Below, in pieces: positions 14,567 through 21,881 of a stretch of 21,881 bases of DNA; within the stretch, counting starts at the first letter, position 1, and each line of letters opens with the position of its first letter. The position numbers and the translations under genes are program-made. Source of the DNA: JBBSWB01 sp038046465 (GTDB lineage: Archaea; Nanobdellota; Nanobdellia; Woesearchaeales; GW2011-AR9); assembly GCA_038046465.1 (NCBI GenBank), contig JBBSWB010000068.1, positions 1 through 21,881 on the forward strand, in the 5' to 3' direction. The notes beneath the pieces are model-generated. The model saw only the letters and a list, made by a program, of their open reading frames with translations, was not told the DNA's origin and did not search any database.

Positions 14567-15637
14567 TCATACAAAATAAAATACTGCAATCAGAATTAAA
14601 TATACACTAATAAGCTGTACCCCTTCCAACCAGTTGCAGCGTCCATCAGCAGCAAGATGATTGATAATCGTTACTGCTACCAGTATAGCCGCAACTTCAA
14701 ACAAGGAAAAAACCAAATTAAAGGTAGAACCCATAATTTGGCTGACAAATACCAAGATGGGCACTACAAATAAAGCAATCTGAATCGCGCTGCTCATGCC
14801 AATTTCTAAGGAAATATCTAATTTGTTTTCTAAAGCAAAATTTATAGCCATGGATTTTTCAGCAATGTTAGTTACGATAGCAATTATTACGACCCCTATA
14901 AACGTTTGAGTAATACCAATCTGTAAAGCTACGTCCTCTATGCCTTTAACTAAGAAATGGGATTCAAAAGCAACTATAATTGTCGCTATAAATAAGATTA
15001 ATGCGGCGATTTTTTTGCTGATTATCGGTCGTTTACGGGTAGCTTTAATCTCATCACTGGCATCAAAAAGATCTTTATGGGTGAATAAAGAAAAAATTAG
15101 CCCAGCAACATAAACGAGAGCCATTACGACAGCCACCGAGTCGCTTAAAATAGCTAAATGACTATTATTTTGATTTAAAAAATAATACAGGCTGGGGATA
15201 GTTATTCCCGCAACTGCAATTATAAGCATGGTGGAAGAAACATTAGCAGTTCGGTTATTGAACTTCTGATGTTTATATTTAAGTCCACCAAAAAAGATGC
15301 TTAAACCAATTAAAAGAAGAAGGTTACCAATAATGCTACCTACAATAGAAGCTTGAACTACTCGCACCAATCCTTCACGCAAGGCCAAAATAGCAATAAA
15401 TACTTCTATAATATTACCAAACGTAGCTGAAATCAGTCCGCCAATAGTTGGGTTGGTCTGTAAAGAAATTTCTTTAGTAGTGTATCCCAAGATTCTTGCC
15501 AAAGGGATGATTGCTAAAATGGAAAAGACAAAAGTAAGAATTTTATTTTGGGTAAATATTCCAAAAATAAAACTCAACGGGATAAATAACAGCATCCAAA
15601 AAAAAATCCCACCAATATTTAGATACTTTTTTAACAT
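14567..15637 (-). CDS. CAX-type Ca2+/H+ antiporter
   Basis: At 356 aa with about eleven hydrophobic segments, it matches the calcium/cation exchanger CAX/ChaA branch. The first alpha repeat has GNIIEVFIAILALREG with acidic E78 in the pore. The second has VTNIAEKSMAINFALENKLD followed by SSAIQIALFVVPILV. A short charged loop (DLFDASDEIKATRKRP) divides the two halves. It would export Ca2+ or another divalent or monovalent cation in exchange for protons across the cell membrane. It has its own promoter, and the MITE-like inverted-repeat element lies just upstream. Confidence 0.88.
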   Translation of the reverse strand: MLKKYLNIGGIFFWMLLFIPLSFIFGIFTQNKILTFVFSILAIIPLARILGYTTKEISLQTNPTIGGLISATFGNIIEVFIAILALREGLVRVVQASIVGSIIGNLLLLIGLSIFFGGLKYKHQKFNNRTANVSSTMLIIAVAGITIPSLYYFLNQNNSHLAILSDSVAVVMALVYVAGLIFSLFTHKDLFDASDEIKATRKRPIISKKIAALILFIATIIVAFESHFLVKGIEDVALQIGITQTFIGVVIIAIVTNIAEKSMAINFALENKLDISLEIGMSSAIQIALFVVPILVFVSQIMGSTFNLVFSLFEVAAILVAVTIINHLAADGRCNWLEGVQLISVYLILIAVFYFV

Positions 15638-15670
15638 CTTCTTATCCTAACTTTCTTTTTGTTATTAGAT

Positions 15671-15678
15671 ATATAAAA
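15671..15678 (-). promoter_or_regulatory. TATA box of the antiporter gene
   Basis: TTTTATAT on the minus strand predicts transcription near 15647, ten bases before the ATG at 15637. Confidence 0.5.
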
Positions 15679-15698
15679 GTAGTATTCGATATAAACTT

Positions 15699-15901
15699 TT
15701 CTAAATAAAGCTACTGTCAAGAGAACGTCAGCTGGCAAGGCCAAGAGGTAGGCGAGGCAAATCTATTGCTTGCACAAAATTAAGAAATTTTTCACTTTCG
15801 ACTAAAAATTCGGCTTTTTATCGGAAAGATTGCGAGTGAAAAACCGAGCATACGGCCCGCCAGCTGACGGATGACGAACAGATGACAGTATTCTAAATAA
15901 A
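15699..15901. repeat. MITE-like inverted-repeat element flanked by 11-base direct repeats
   Basis: Exact direct repeats TTCTAAATAAA (15699-15709 and 15891-15901) flank an insert of about 180 bases. The insert ends in inverted repeats TACTGTCA (15712-15719)/TGACAGTA (15883-15890). Further in are CGTCAGCTGGC near the left end and GCCAGCTGACG near the right, then TTTTTCACT (15788-15796)/AGTGAAAAA (15835-15843) and TAAAAA/TTTTTA around the centre. It has no open frame. This is the look of a miniature inverted-repeat transposable element with its target duplication, about 35 bases upstream of the antiporter start of transcription. A structured RNA is the alternative. Confidence 0.5.
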
Positions 15902-16037
15902 TCAAATACGAACCCAAAACAAAAGGTTTTAATGATAGAATAATTTAAATACTTCCAGAAAAATACTTTAGGGTATTAAAAATTAAATTTTAAAGTATTA
16001 AATATTAAATTTATTACTTAAAATTAAAAGCATTTAA

Positions 16038-16043
16038 GAGGTG
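16038..16043 (+). promoter_or_regulatory. Shine-Dalgarno sequence of the CBS/HPF-like gene
   Basis: GAGGTG lies five bases before the ATG at 16049, in a window where most genes lack one. The mRNA leader is AT-rich; a likely TATA box is ATTTAAAT at 15943-15950. Confidence 0.65.
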
Positions 16044-16048
16044 AAGAT

Positions 16049-17209
16049 ATGGAAATAACTCCTGTAATTAAAGATGATTTTTTGACTTTTGATGATGAAG
16101 CTACTTTTTCAACGGTAATCGGTAAATTAAAACAGTCGGAAATGCGTTCAGGACTAGTTTTTAGAAAAGATAAATATCTGGGATTAATCGAAAAAAGAAG
16201 ATTGCTTGGCACTAAAATTGATATTACTAAAACAAAAATAAAACCTTTTATTCAAAAAACACCTTTATTGAATGCACACGCAGATATTATTGAAACTTCT
16301 TATTTGATGTACCAAAGTAACTTTCTTTTTCTTCCTGTAGAAAAAGATAAAAAAATTATCGGGGTTGTTGATGCTTTGGATTTAATTAAATTAGGAATAC
16401 AATTGCCTGAAATAAAACAATTTAAAATAGCTGATTTAAAACTATTCAAACCTAAAAAGATCAACAAAGATGATCCTGTATCTAAAGTTGTAGATATAAT
16501 GTTTGACGAAAAAATCGATCAGGTACCTATTTTTGAGGCAGGTAAATTATACGGAGTAGTTAGCTATCATGATTTGCTGAACAAATATTTAACCTGTACG
16601 CCCAAACGAGAATTTTCTACTAAATTCACTAAACTGGCTAACAGCAGGGGTGCAGAACCAGATATGCCTCATTTAGCTAATTTGCCGGTAAGTACTTTTA
16701 GCACTAATGATAACTTAGTTACTATTGGAAAAAATGCTTTCCTTACTGAAGCGGTTGTTTTAATGGTTAAAAATAATGTTACCAGCGTATTAGTGATGGA
16801 TGGGACAGATATAGAAGGCGTATTAAGCCTTAAGAACGTTCTGCGTTGTTTTGGCAGCTTGAAAATTCCGCAGAATTTTAACATCCAATTTATCGGATTA
16901 AAAGAACTTAAGTTAAATGCAGAACAAAAAGCTGCTTTAGAAAAAATTGCTTCTAATGAAGCGTTTAAGCTGCAACGGGAATTACATAACGAATTTTCGT
17001 TAGTGATGCATATTAAAGACAACAGTAAAGAAGGGAAACAAAATAAATATTCGGTTCATTTAAGGGTTGAATTCCCTGGGCAAATAATCACTTGTGCAGA
17101 GGACGACTGGGATTTTGAAACTGCGTTAAGAAAAACCTTTAATAATGCTAAGAATAAGTTAAAATCTAAATTCAAAGGCAATAACGACCGAAGAAAACAA
17201 TATGAATAA
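16049..17209 (+). CDS. Four-CBS-domain protein fused to an HPF/S30AE-like C-terminal domain
   Basis: Residues 1-115 and 120-265 each read as a CBS pair (for example FRKDKYLGLIEKRRLL, KIIGVVDALDLIKLG, GKLYGVVSYHDLL, DIEGVLSLKNVLRCFG). CBS pairs bind adenine nucleotides and sense energy state. The C-terminal 100 residues (SLVMHIKDNS, then KYSVHLRVEFPGQ, then a DWDFETALRKTF helix and a Lys-rich end) resemble the fold of ribosome hibernation factors. Together this suggests a nucleotide-sensing ribosome-binding factor (inference). No membrane segment or enzyme motif is seen. It is alone on its strand and ends in a good terminator. Confidence 0.75.
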   Translation: MEITPVIKDDFLTFDDEATFSTVIGKLKQSEMRSGLVFRKDKYLGLIEKRRLLGTKIDITKTKIKPFIQKTPLLNAHADIIETSYLMYQSNFLFLPVEKDKKIIGVVDALDLIKLGIQLPEIKQFKIADLKLFKPKKINKDDPVSKVVDIMFDEKIDQVPIFEAGKLYGVVSYHDLLNKYLTCTPKREFSTKFTKLANSRGAEPDMPHLANLPVSTFSTNDNLVTIGKNAFLTEAVVLMVKNNVTSVLVMDGTDIEGVLSLKNVLRCFGSLKIPQNFNIQFIGLKELKLNAEQKAALEKIASNEAFKLQRELHNEFSLVMHIKDNSKEGKQNKYSVHLRVEFPGQIITCAEDDWDFETALRKTFNNAKNKLKSKFKGNNDRRKQYE

Positions 17210-17226
17210 AAAAGAATAAATAAAAT

Positions 17227-17262
17227 TATTTTTGTTTTTTTAAACTTATTTTTTTTAATGGT
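17227..17262 (+). terminator. Poly-T terminator after the CBS/HPF-like gene
   Basis: T runs of five, seven and eight bases follow the stop within about 50 bases, just before the convergent gene ending at 17278. Confidence 0.6.
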
Positions 17263-17277
17263 AGTTTGATTAGAGAT

Positions 17278-17655
17278 TTATTCTATTTCTTCTAATTCTT
17301 TTTTCCTTCTGAATTTCTCTGCGTTTTTTTTGCTGACAAAGCGGTAAACTCTTCCATCAATTTCAGTTTCTACAACTTCATCAAATTCGCCCAAAGGTTC
17401 TCCAGTTAGAGCGTCTTTAGCTAATTGCCCTTCTTCATCCGCCCCTTCAGCAAACCCTTCTTCCCAAGGCTCCATCTCATCATCTTCTAATAATTTTTCT
17501 CGGCCTTCAGGTTCATCAATAGTTTCATCTTCTGCGCCATGTTCCATGGCTAGTTTAAGGGATTCGCCATGCTCTTCAGGAAGAATTCCTTGTTCTTCAG
17601 AGGGATAAAGCTCCTCTTCTTCTTCGATTACCTTCTTTTTCTTTGGTTTTCCCAT
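17278..17655 (-). CDS. Small acidic protein, function unknown
   Basis: The 125-aa product has a Lys-rich start (GKPKKKK), a strongly acidic and probably disordered middle, a conserved-looking EPWEEGFAEGA patch (about 82-92), and a compact C-terminal segment (VVETEIDGRVYRFVSKKNAEKF) that could form two strands and a helix. This tail faintly recalls YHS/TRASH-type modules but lacks the metal-binding Cys. It has a clear promoter, and codon use is like its neighbours, so it is likely a real gene. I do not recognise the family. Confidence 0.65.
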   Translation of the reverse strand: MGKPKKKKVIEEEEELYPSEEQGILPEEHGESLKLAMEHGAEDETIDEPEGREKLLEDDEMEPWEEGFAEGADEEGQLAKDALTGEPLGEFDEVVETEIDGRVYRFVSKKNAEKFRRKKELEEIE

Positions 17656-17679
17656 TTTATTAATTGTATTTTATTTTGG

Positions 17680-17687
17680 TATATAAA
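17680..17687 (-). promoter_or_regulatory. TATA box of the acidic protein gene
   Basis: TTTATATA on the minus strand is centred about 28 bases before the ATG at 17655 (leaderless). Confidence 0.55.
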
Positions 17688-17767
17688 CACTTCGCTACTA
17701 AAGTTTTTATGATTTGAAGATTATATATTCCACTTATAAAAATTTAACAAAACTCAACCAATTCTTT

Positions 17768-18367
17768 TCAAACAATAAACATCCTAACCAGAAACATTGC
17801 CGTTCCGGCAACTAATGGTACCACTAAATTATCATCTAAAGTGTGGTCATTCAAATCAATTTTAACTACTTCGGCAATCATTGCTGCTAAACTGCCCAAG
17901 AAAGCTTCGGGAATAGGGACAAATACTAAAGCTCCAATAAATCCAACTAAGGTTCCGGCTAAAGTGCCTTCCAATAATTTCTTGCTATGCCCGTTAAAGA
18001 TATTTTTAATCTTGCCAAACCATTCTCCAAAGATGTGGCTAAAAGAATCGCCTAAAGCTAACACCATGATTGAAGCTAAAGCTATTTCTCGTTCAAATAA
18101 CTGTAGGGCTAATAAAGTTCCAATAAAAAAGAAGATCATGCCCTTGCCCGGAAATTTTTTCCGCATAGTTTCCCGTTCAAAATGCTGTAAAAAAAAGCTA
18201 AAGAAAGGCAATTTTACCCTTTTACTAAGCAAACTGGCTAAAATTCCTATTACTATCAATAAAAAAATGGCCAAAGAGCTAAGAATTTCATAGTAAATCA
18301 ATAATACGGTAACGATACCAATAGTTAGGTGTAAGAATTGCCTGCCTAATTCTTGTTTAGTAAGCAT
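17768..18367 (-). CDS. Dolichol kinase/CTP-dependent lipid kinase family membrane protein
   Basis: The 199-aa integral membrane protein has about six hydrophobic segments. The motif ALGDSFSHIFGEWFGK, followed by KLLEGTLAGTLVGFIGA and a final DDNLVVPLVAG, matches the SEC59/DGK1/VTE5 family of CTP-dependent polyprenol, phytol or diacylglycerol kinases, which are related to CdsA. In archaea a role in polyprenol or isoprenoid-alcohol phosphorylation for lipid or glycan carriers is plausible. TTTTAAAA (18393-18400) fits a leaderless start at 18367. It is divergent from rtcB. Confidence 0.8.
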   Translation of the reverse strand: MLTKQELGRQFLHLTIGIVTVLLIYYEILSSLAIFLLIVIGILASLLSKRVKLPFFSFFLQHFERETMRKKFPGKGMIFFFIGTLLALQLFEREIALASIMVLALGDSFSHIFGEWFGKIKNIFNGHSKKLLEGTLAGTLVGFIGALVFVPIPEAFLGSLAAMIAEVVKIDLNDHTLDDNLVVPLVAGTAMFLVRMFIV

Positions 18368-18392
18368 AATTGGGTTTGTTTTATGTGTGTTG

Positions 18393-18400
18393 TTTTAAAA
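18393..18400 (-). promoter_or_regulatory. TATA box of the lipid kinase gene
   Basis: TTTTAAAA is centred about 28 bases before the ATG at 18367 on the minus strand. Confidence 0.5.
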
Positions 18401-18450
18401 GTTGTGGAATTAAAAGGTTTGAGTTTAAATAGGCTTAATCTTAAGAAACC

Positions 18451-18458
18451 TTTAAATA
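18451..18458 (+). promoter_or_regulatory. TATA box of rtcB
   Basis: TTTAAATA is centred about 27 bases before 18482. It falls inside the upstream in-frame extension of the reading frame, so it rules against the start at 18353 and supports a leaderless start at 18482. Confidence 0.65.
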
Positions 18459-18481
18459 AGAATGGGCTTATTTTTAGGATT

Positions 18482-19960
18482 ATGGAGAATGAACCGCGCA
18501 TAGGACCACCACCTGAACTAAAACGCATCAGTGAAACAGTTTGGGAACTGCCTATTTCTTATAAAAAAGGGATGCGGGTTCCAGCTAGAATAATTGCTAA
18601 TGAAGAATTAATGAAAGTCATGGATGCCGGCGTTTTTGAACAAATCACTAATGTAGCTACGCTTCCAGGAATCCAGAAATTTGCTTTTTGTATGCCTGAT
18701 GGGCATTGGGGATATGGGTTTCCCATTGGTGGGGTAGCCGCTTTTGATCCTAAACAAGGCGGAGTTATTTCTCCGGGCGGAATCGGTTTTGACATAAATT
18801 GCGGTATGCGTTTAATGACTACTAATTTAACCATTGATGAAGTTAAGCCTAAAATAAAACAATTAGTTGACGAACTCTATAAAGCAGTACCGGCCGGAGT
18901 AGGCTGTAAAGGTTTTGTAAAAGTTTCTCGGGACGAATTTAAAGAAATAATGAAAGAAGGCGCACAATGGTGTGTTAAAAAAGGGTATGCTTGGGAAGCC
19001 GATTTAGAAAATATCGAAAGCCACGGAAAAATTCCTGGCGCTGATCCTAGTAAAGTTTCTGATAAAGCTACTAAACGTGGATTTGATCAATTAGGTACTT
19101 TAGGTTCAGGTAATCACTATCTAGAAATCCAAGAAGTAAAAGCAGAAAATATTTTTGATCCGGAAGCAGCTAAAATTATGGGGATCAATAAACCAGGACA
19201 GATTGTGATTATGGTCCATTGCGGAAGCAGAGGGTTTGGACATCAAATCGGTACTGATTATTTGAGAACTTTCTTAGAAGTAATGCCTAAGTACGGCATT
19301 GAAATTTTAGACAAAGAATTAGCTTGTGCTCCATTCGAATCTCCCGAAGGGCAGGATTACTATAAAGCGATGGCCTGTGCAGCTAATATGGCTTTTGCCA
19401 ATCGTCAAGTAATTACCCAACGAATCAGAGATGTGTTTAGTCACGTATTCGGAAAGACGGCTGAAGAAATGGAAATGAATTTAGTGTATGATGTTGCGCA
19501 TAATATTGCCAAATTAGAAACACATATTATCAACGGCAAGAAAAAAGAATTATTAGTCCATCGAAAAGGAGCAACGCGTGCCTTTGGTCCATCCCGGGCA
19601 GCAGAGTTGCCTAAGAATTATGCAAAAATCGGGCAGCCCATCATCCTGGGCGGAAGTATGGAAACGGGTTCTTATTTATTATTAGGTACGGGTGGTGCTG
19701 AAGAAACTTTTGCCTCTACCGCACACGGAGCAGGAAGAAGTATGAGCCGAGCAGCGGCTATCCGCGAATTTAGGGGAGAAGAGTTACAGAAAAAAATGGA
19801 AAAAGGCGGAATTTATGTTCATGCTGTAACCGCAAAAGGTTTAGCCGAAGAGGCCGGGAAAGCCTACAAAGATATTGAAGTAGTTGTAGATGCTTTAGAA
19901 AAAGCCGGAATCACTAAACGAGTAGTTGCTTTGAAGCCGATTGGGAACGTGAAAGGGTAG
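18482..19960 (+). CDS. rtcB: RtcB tRNA-splicing ligase
   Basis: The 492-aa product joins tRNA exons by ligating a 2',3'-cyclic phosphate or 3'-phosphate end to a 5'-OH, using GTP and Mn2+. The metal and catalytic residues are visible: D104 and C107 in GFDINCGMRLM, His in GSGNHYLEIQ, VHCGSRGFGHQIG and DVAHNIAKLE, and the guanylated His in HRKGATRAFGP. It ends GNVKG, as is typical. The frame is open from an ATG at 18353, but the TATA box at 18451-18458 and family length favour 18482. No intein is present. The intron-bearing tRNAs at the left end are natural substrates after endonuclease cutting. Confidence 0.96.
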   Translation: MENEPRIGPPPELKRISETVWELPISYKKGMRVPARIIANEELMKVMDAGVFEQITNVATLPGIQKFAFCMPDGHWGYGFPIGGVAAFDPKQGGVISPGGIGFDINCGMRLMTTNLTIDEVKPKIKQLVDELYKAVPAGVGCKGFVKVSRDEFKEIMKEGAQWCVKKGYAWEADLENIESHGKIPGADPSKVSDKATKRGFDQLGTLGSGNHYLEIQEVKAENIFDPEAAKIMGINKPGQIVIMVHCGSRGFGHQIGTDYLRTFLEVMPKYGIEILDKELACAPFESPEGQDYYKAMACAANMAFANRQVITQRIRDVFSHVFGKTAEEMEMNLVYDVAHNIAKLETHIINGKKKELLVHRKGATRAFGPSRAAELPKNYAKIGQPIILGGSMETGSYLLLGTGGAEETFASTAHGAGRSMSRAAAIREFRGEELQKKMEKGGIYVHAVTAKGLAEEAGKAYKDIEVVVDALEKAGITKRVVALKPIGNVKG

Positions 19961-20065
19961 TTATAAAATAATTAATTCTAAAAAGTTAAGGCTCGCCAAA
20001 ATTTGTTAGTACTATAATTATTGAAAATTACTTTATTAACTTTCAAATAGTAAAAATAAGAAAGA

Positions 20066-20073
20066 TTTATAAA
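20066..20073 (+). promoter_or_regulatory. TATA box of the pseudo-receiver gene
   Basis: TTTATAAA in the context AAGATTTATAAACC is centred about 29 bases before the ATG at 20099 (leaderless). Confidence 0.6.
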
Positions 20074-20098
20074 CCTGGTAGTTAAAAGACCATACACA

Positions 20099-20608
20099 AT
20101 GCGAATGAATGGATTATGGATTGACGATGTTCCAAAACCTGGAGCAATAGTTAGAAATTGTTTAATATCAAATGGTTTTGATTTAGATATAGCAACAAGC
20201 CGGTATGAAGCTATGCATAGACTTAACTCACATTACGATACTATTTTTATGAGACCAGAATTAAAACTAGATGGAACAGGGTCTTTTGACTTAAGCGAAG
20301 TAATACAAGACGAAAGGATTCCTTTCTTGCCTCAGATTATGTCCGCAATTAGAGAAGGACCAAATTCTCAGACTACTTTATACTTAGTATCTCACGACGG
20401 GGAGTTTTTTAATGAAAGCGGAAGACAATTTCGGGATGCTTTAAAACATGTGGTTTTACCACAACATAAATTAGGAGATTTAACTCATGTAATTTATTTA
20501 GGAGATATTATACCGGCGGTCTTTGCATATGATGTTCAAGAACACCTGCTGCGGCAAGAACTTGCTAAATTTATAGAGCGAAGAAATAGATCCCGGGTTG
20601 ATGGTTAA
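20099..20608 (+). CDS. Possible pseudo-receiver (REC-like) protein
   Basis: The 169-aa soluble protein opens with LWIDDVPKPGAIVRN, then a helix, then DLDIATSRYEAMHRL and YDTIFMRPEL, the strand order of a receiver domain. The Asp pair after the first strand is present, but the phosphoacceptor position reads RPEL instead of the usual Asp. The opening LW-DD-x-KP also recalls the cREC family proposed to act on cyclic phosphates, which would be notable beside rtcB, but the match is weak. A later TLYLVSHDGEF strand and a basic C-terminus complete it. A start at M3 is possible. Treat the function as unknown. Confidence 0.55.
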   Translation: MRMNGLWIDDVPKPGAIVRNCLISNGFDLDIATSRYEAMHRLNSHYDTIFMRPELKLDGTGSFDLSEVIQDERIPFLPQIMSAIREGPNSQTTLYLVSHDGEFFNESGRQFRDALKHVVLPQHKLGDLTHVIYLGDIIPAVFAYDVQEHLLRQELAKFIERRNRSRVDG

Positions 20609-20647
20609 TTTTTTCTTTAATATCCATTCTTAAATGAAAACAAACTC

Positions 20648-20654
20648 TTTTAAA
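20648..20654 (+). promoter_or_regulatory. TATA box of the site-2 protease gene
   Basis: TTTTAAA is centred about 29 bases before the ATG at 20680 (leaderless). Confidence 0.5.
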
Positions 20655-20679
20655 CCGCGCTTCTTTTATCTTTCTGGTT

Positions 20680-21881
20680 ATGAAAGCGATTACCAAAGGT
20701 TCTATCAAACTGTTCCGCCTGTTTGGGATAAATATCCAATTACATTTCTCGTGGTGGTTTGTATTTGCCCTGCTTGCTTTTAATCTCTCGGTCTCTTTTT
20801 TTCCTAATCTTTGCGCCGGTAAATTGACGGAAGGTTTTCTGGCAACAGCTATAATTCCCGGCTGCGCTAGTTTGGGTACCGGTTCTTATTGGATAATGGG
20901 CATAGTGGCTGCTTTGTTTCTGTTCCTGTCAGTATTATTACATGAACTAAGCCATTCCTTGGTTGCCAAACTAAGAAAAATAAAAGTAGAAAGCATTACT
21001 TTATTCTTTTTTGGCGGTGTGGCCAGCATTCACGAGGACGATTTAAAACCAGGTTCAGAATTTTTAATGGCCGTTGCCGGACCTTTATTTTCAATTTTAT
21101 TGGGGTTGGTCTTTTTTACGATCAACCATTTCACTAGTAATGGTATTGTAACGGCAATAACCTTTTATCTTTATTTGATCAACTTTATGCTCGCCGGATT
21201 TAATTTAATTCCCGGATTCCCTTTAGACGGAGGCAGAGCATTTCGGGCTATTCTTCATGCTTATTATAAAGATCTTAAAAAAGCTACGCGCATCGCTGCT
21301 GCTGGCGGCCGATTCTTTGGAATTTTTTTGATAATAGTCGGGATTCTTTCTTTCTTTGGCGGAGGGTGGTGGTTAGTAATCCTGGGCGGGTTCCTTTATT
21401 TTACCGCAGGATTAAGTTACGAGCAGGTCATCATCAGAGAAGCACTCATCAAAATACCGGTTAAAGAATTACTGTCTAAGGATTTTTCCCTGGTTGATGC
21501 AGAGATGAAATTTGCCGATTTTCTTAAACGGCATGTCAATTGCGGAGAAGAAATCTTTTTGGTCAAAAGCAAAAATTTTTCTGGGATTTTAGATTTGAAA
21601 GAGCTAGATAAAATCTCTTTAAGTGCGCAAAAATGGATAAAGATTAAACAGCTAGCCATTCCTGTAGATAAACTAAGCAGCCTGCGGGAAAACGATACTG
21701 CTTTTACTGCATTCAAAAAGTTTGCAGAAGAAAAAATTAATCTTCTTCCGGTGTATAAAAATTCCAAATTACTCGGATTTGTAACTCAAAAAATAGTAAC
21801 ACAGCGCTTAGTGTGGTCTTTAAAATTTGGGTTTGATAGCAGAAATAATAAACCAATAACTCTTAAATTACCCAAAAAAAG
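20680..21881 (+). CDS. Site-2 protease family (M50) intramembrane metalloprotease, 3' end beyond the window
   Basis: At least 400 codons are open from ATG 20680 to the window edge with no stop. The zinc motif H88-E-L-S-H92 lies in a hydrophobic helix, and the third ligand is in NLIPGFPLDGGR (N175, D183), both diagnostic of site-2 proteases, which cut membrane-anchored substrates within the bilayer. About five or six membrane segments end near residue 245. The rest looks like a CBS-type regulatory pair (IKIPVKELLSKDFS...; LAIPVDKLSSLREND...LLPVYKNSKLLGFVTQ), as in archaeal members. The start is supported by LFRLFGINIQLHFSW, the usual N-terminal pattern of the family, and by the promoter spacing. 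Confidence 0.9.
   Translation, partial: MKAITKGSIKLFRLFGINIQLHFSWWFVFALLAFNLSVSFFPNLCAGKLTEGFLATAIIPGCASLGTGSYWIMGIVAALFLFLSVLLHELSHSLVAKLRKIKVESITLFFFGGVASIHEDDLKPGSEFLMAVAGPLFSILLGLVFFTINHFTSNGIVTAITFYLYLINFMLAGFNLIPGFPLDGGRAFRAILHAYYKDLKKATRIAAAGGRFFGIFLIIVGILSFFGGGWWLVILGGFLYFTAGLSYEQVIIREALIKIPVKELLSKDFSLVDAEMKFADFLKRHVNCGEEIFLVKSKNFSGILDLKELDKISLSAQKWIKIKQLAIPVDKLSSLRENDTAFTAFKKFAEEKINLLPVYKNSKLLGFVTQKIVTQRLVWSLKFGFDSRNNKPITLKLPKK

Noticed and set aside
21417..21767. Minus-strand open frame of 116 codons at the right end
   Set aside because: It is antisense to the continuous site-2 protease reading frame that starts at 20680 and is far better supported.
1..21881. CRISPR array, integrated virus or complete insertion sequence
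   Set aside because: No regularly spaced repeats, Cas, integrase, capsid or transposase genes were seen. The topoisomerase IB was considered as an integrase but its motifs fit a topoisomerase better.

Overview
The window reads as chromosomal DNA of an AT-rich archaeon, most likely a DPANN lineage of the Woesearchaeota/Pacearchaeota kind. The evidence is intron-bearing archaeal tRNAs, ribosomal protein L15e, NurA, RtcB and a CBS-plus-HPF-like fusion. Most genes also have a TATA box of the TTTAAATA/TTTATAAA type about 25-30 bases before an ATG, which implies largely leaderless mRNAs. The lineage is inferred from gene content and style; no 16S rRNA is present.

Layout. (1) 45-475: a tRNA-Leu(UAA)/tRNA-Thr(GGU) transcription unit. 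Each tRNA appears to carry a canonical anticodon-loop intron plus a second, non-canonical one (T-loop in Leu, D-loop in Thr). (2) 522-1460: a NurA-type nuclease. (3) 1493-3441: a divergent pair, an exported two-HKD phospholipase D-like protein and an exported YkuD-type L,D-transpeptidase. (4) 3438-12580: a minus-strand surface-protein region with two paralogous copies of a two-gene module. Each module has a membrane-anchored protein with cadherin/Ig-like C-terminal domains (441 and 448 aa) followed by a large secreted protein (717 and 735 aa) whose C-terminus carries caspase/CHAT-like His and Cys motifs. The upstream copy is followed by a small topoisomerase IB and a Cys-rich lipoprotein. (5) 12764-14461: L15e, a strongly folded 200-base non-coding stretch, and a transglutaminase-like protein. 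(6) 14567-15637: a CAX-type cation/proton antiporter, then a possible MITE-like inverted-repeat element (15710-15890) between 11-base direct repeats. (7) 16049-18367: the four-CBS plus HPF-like protein, an acidic small protein and a dolichol-kinase-family membrane protein. (8) 18482 to the end: RtcB, a possible pseudo-receiver protein, and a site-2 protease that runs off the window.

Functional threads. RtcB is the ligase needed to mature intron-bearing tRNAs such as those at the left end. The centre of the window is devoted to the cell surface: two anchor/putative-peptidase modules, a lipoprotein, an L,D-transpeptidase and an exported PLD protein. The duplicated module is the best candidate for an undescribed system: a secreted clan-CD-like peptidase paired with its own adhesion-like membrane protein, duplicated, with short DNA blocks kept almost identical between copies. 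All functional statements come from motif reading, not database searches.
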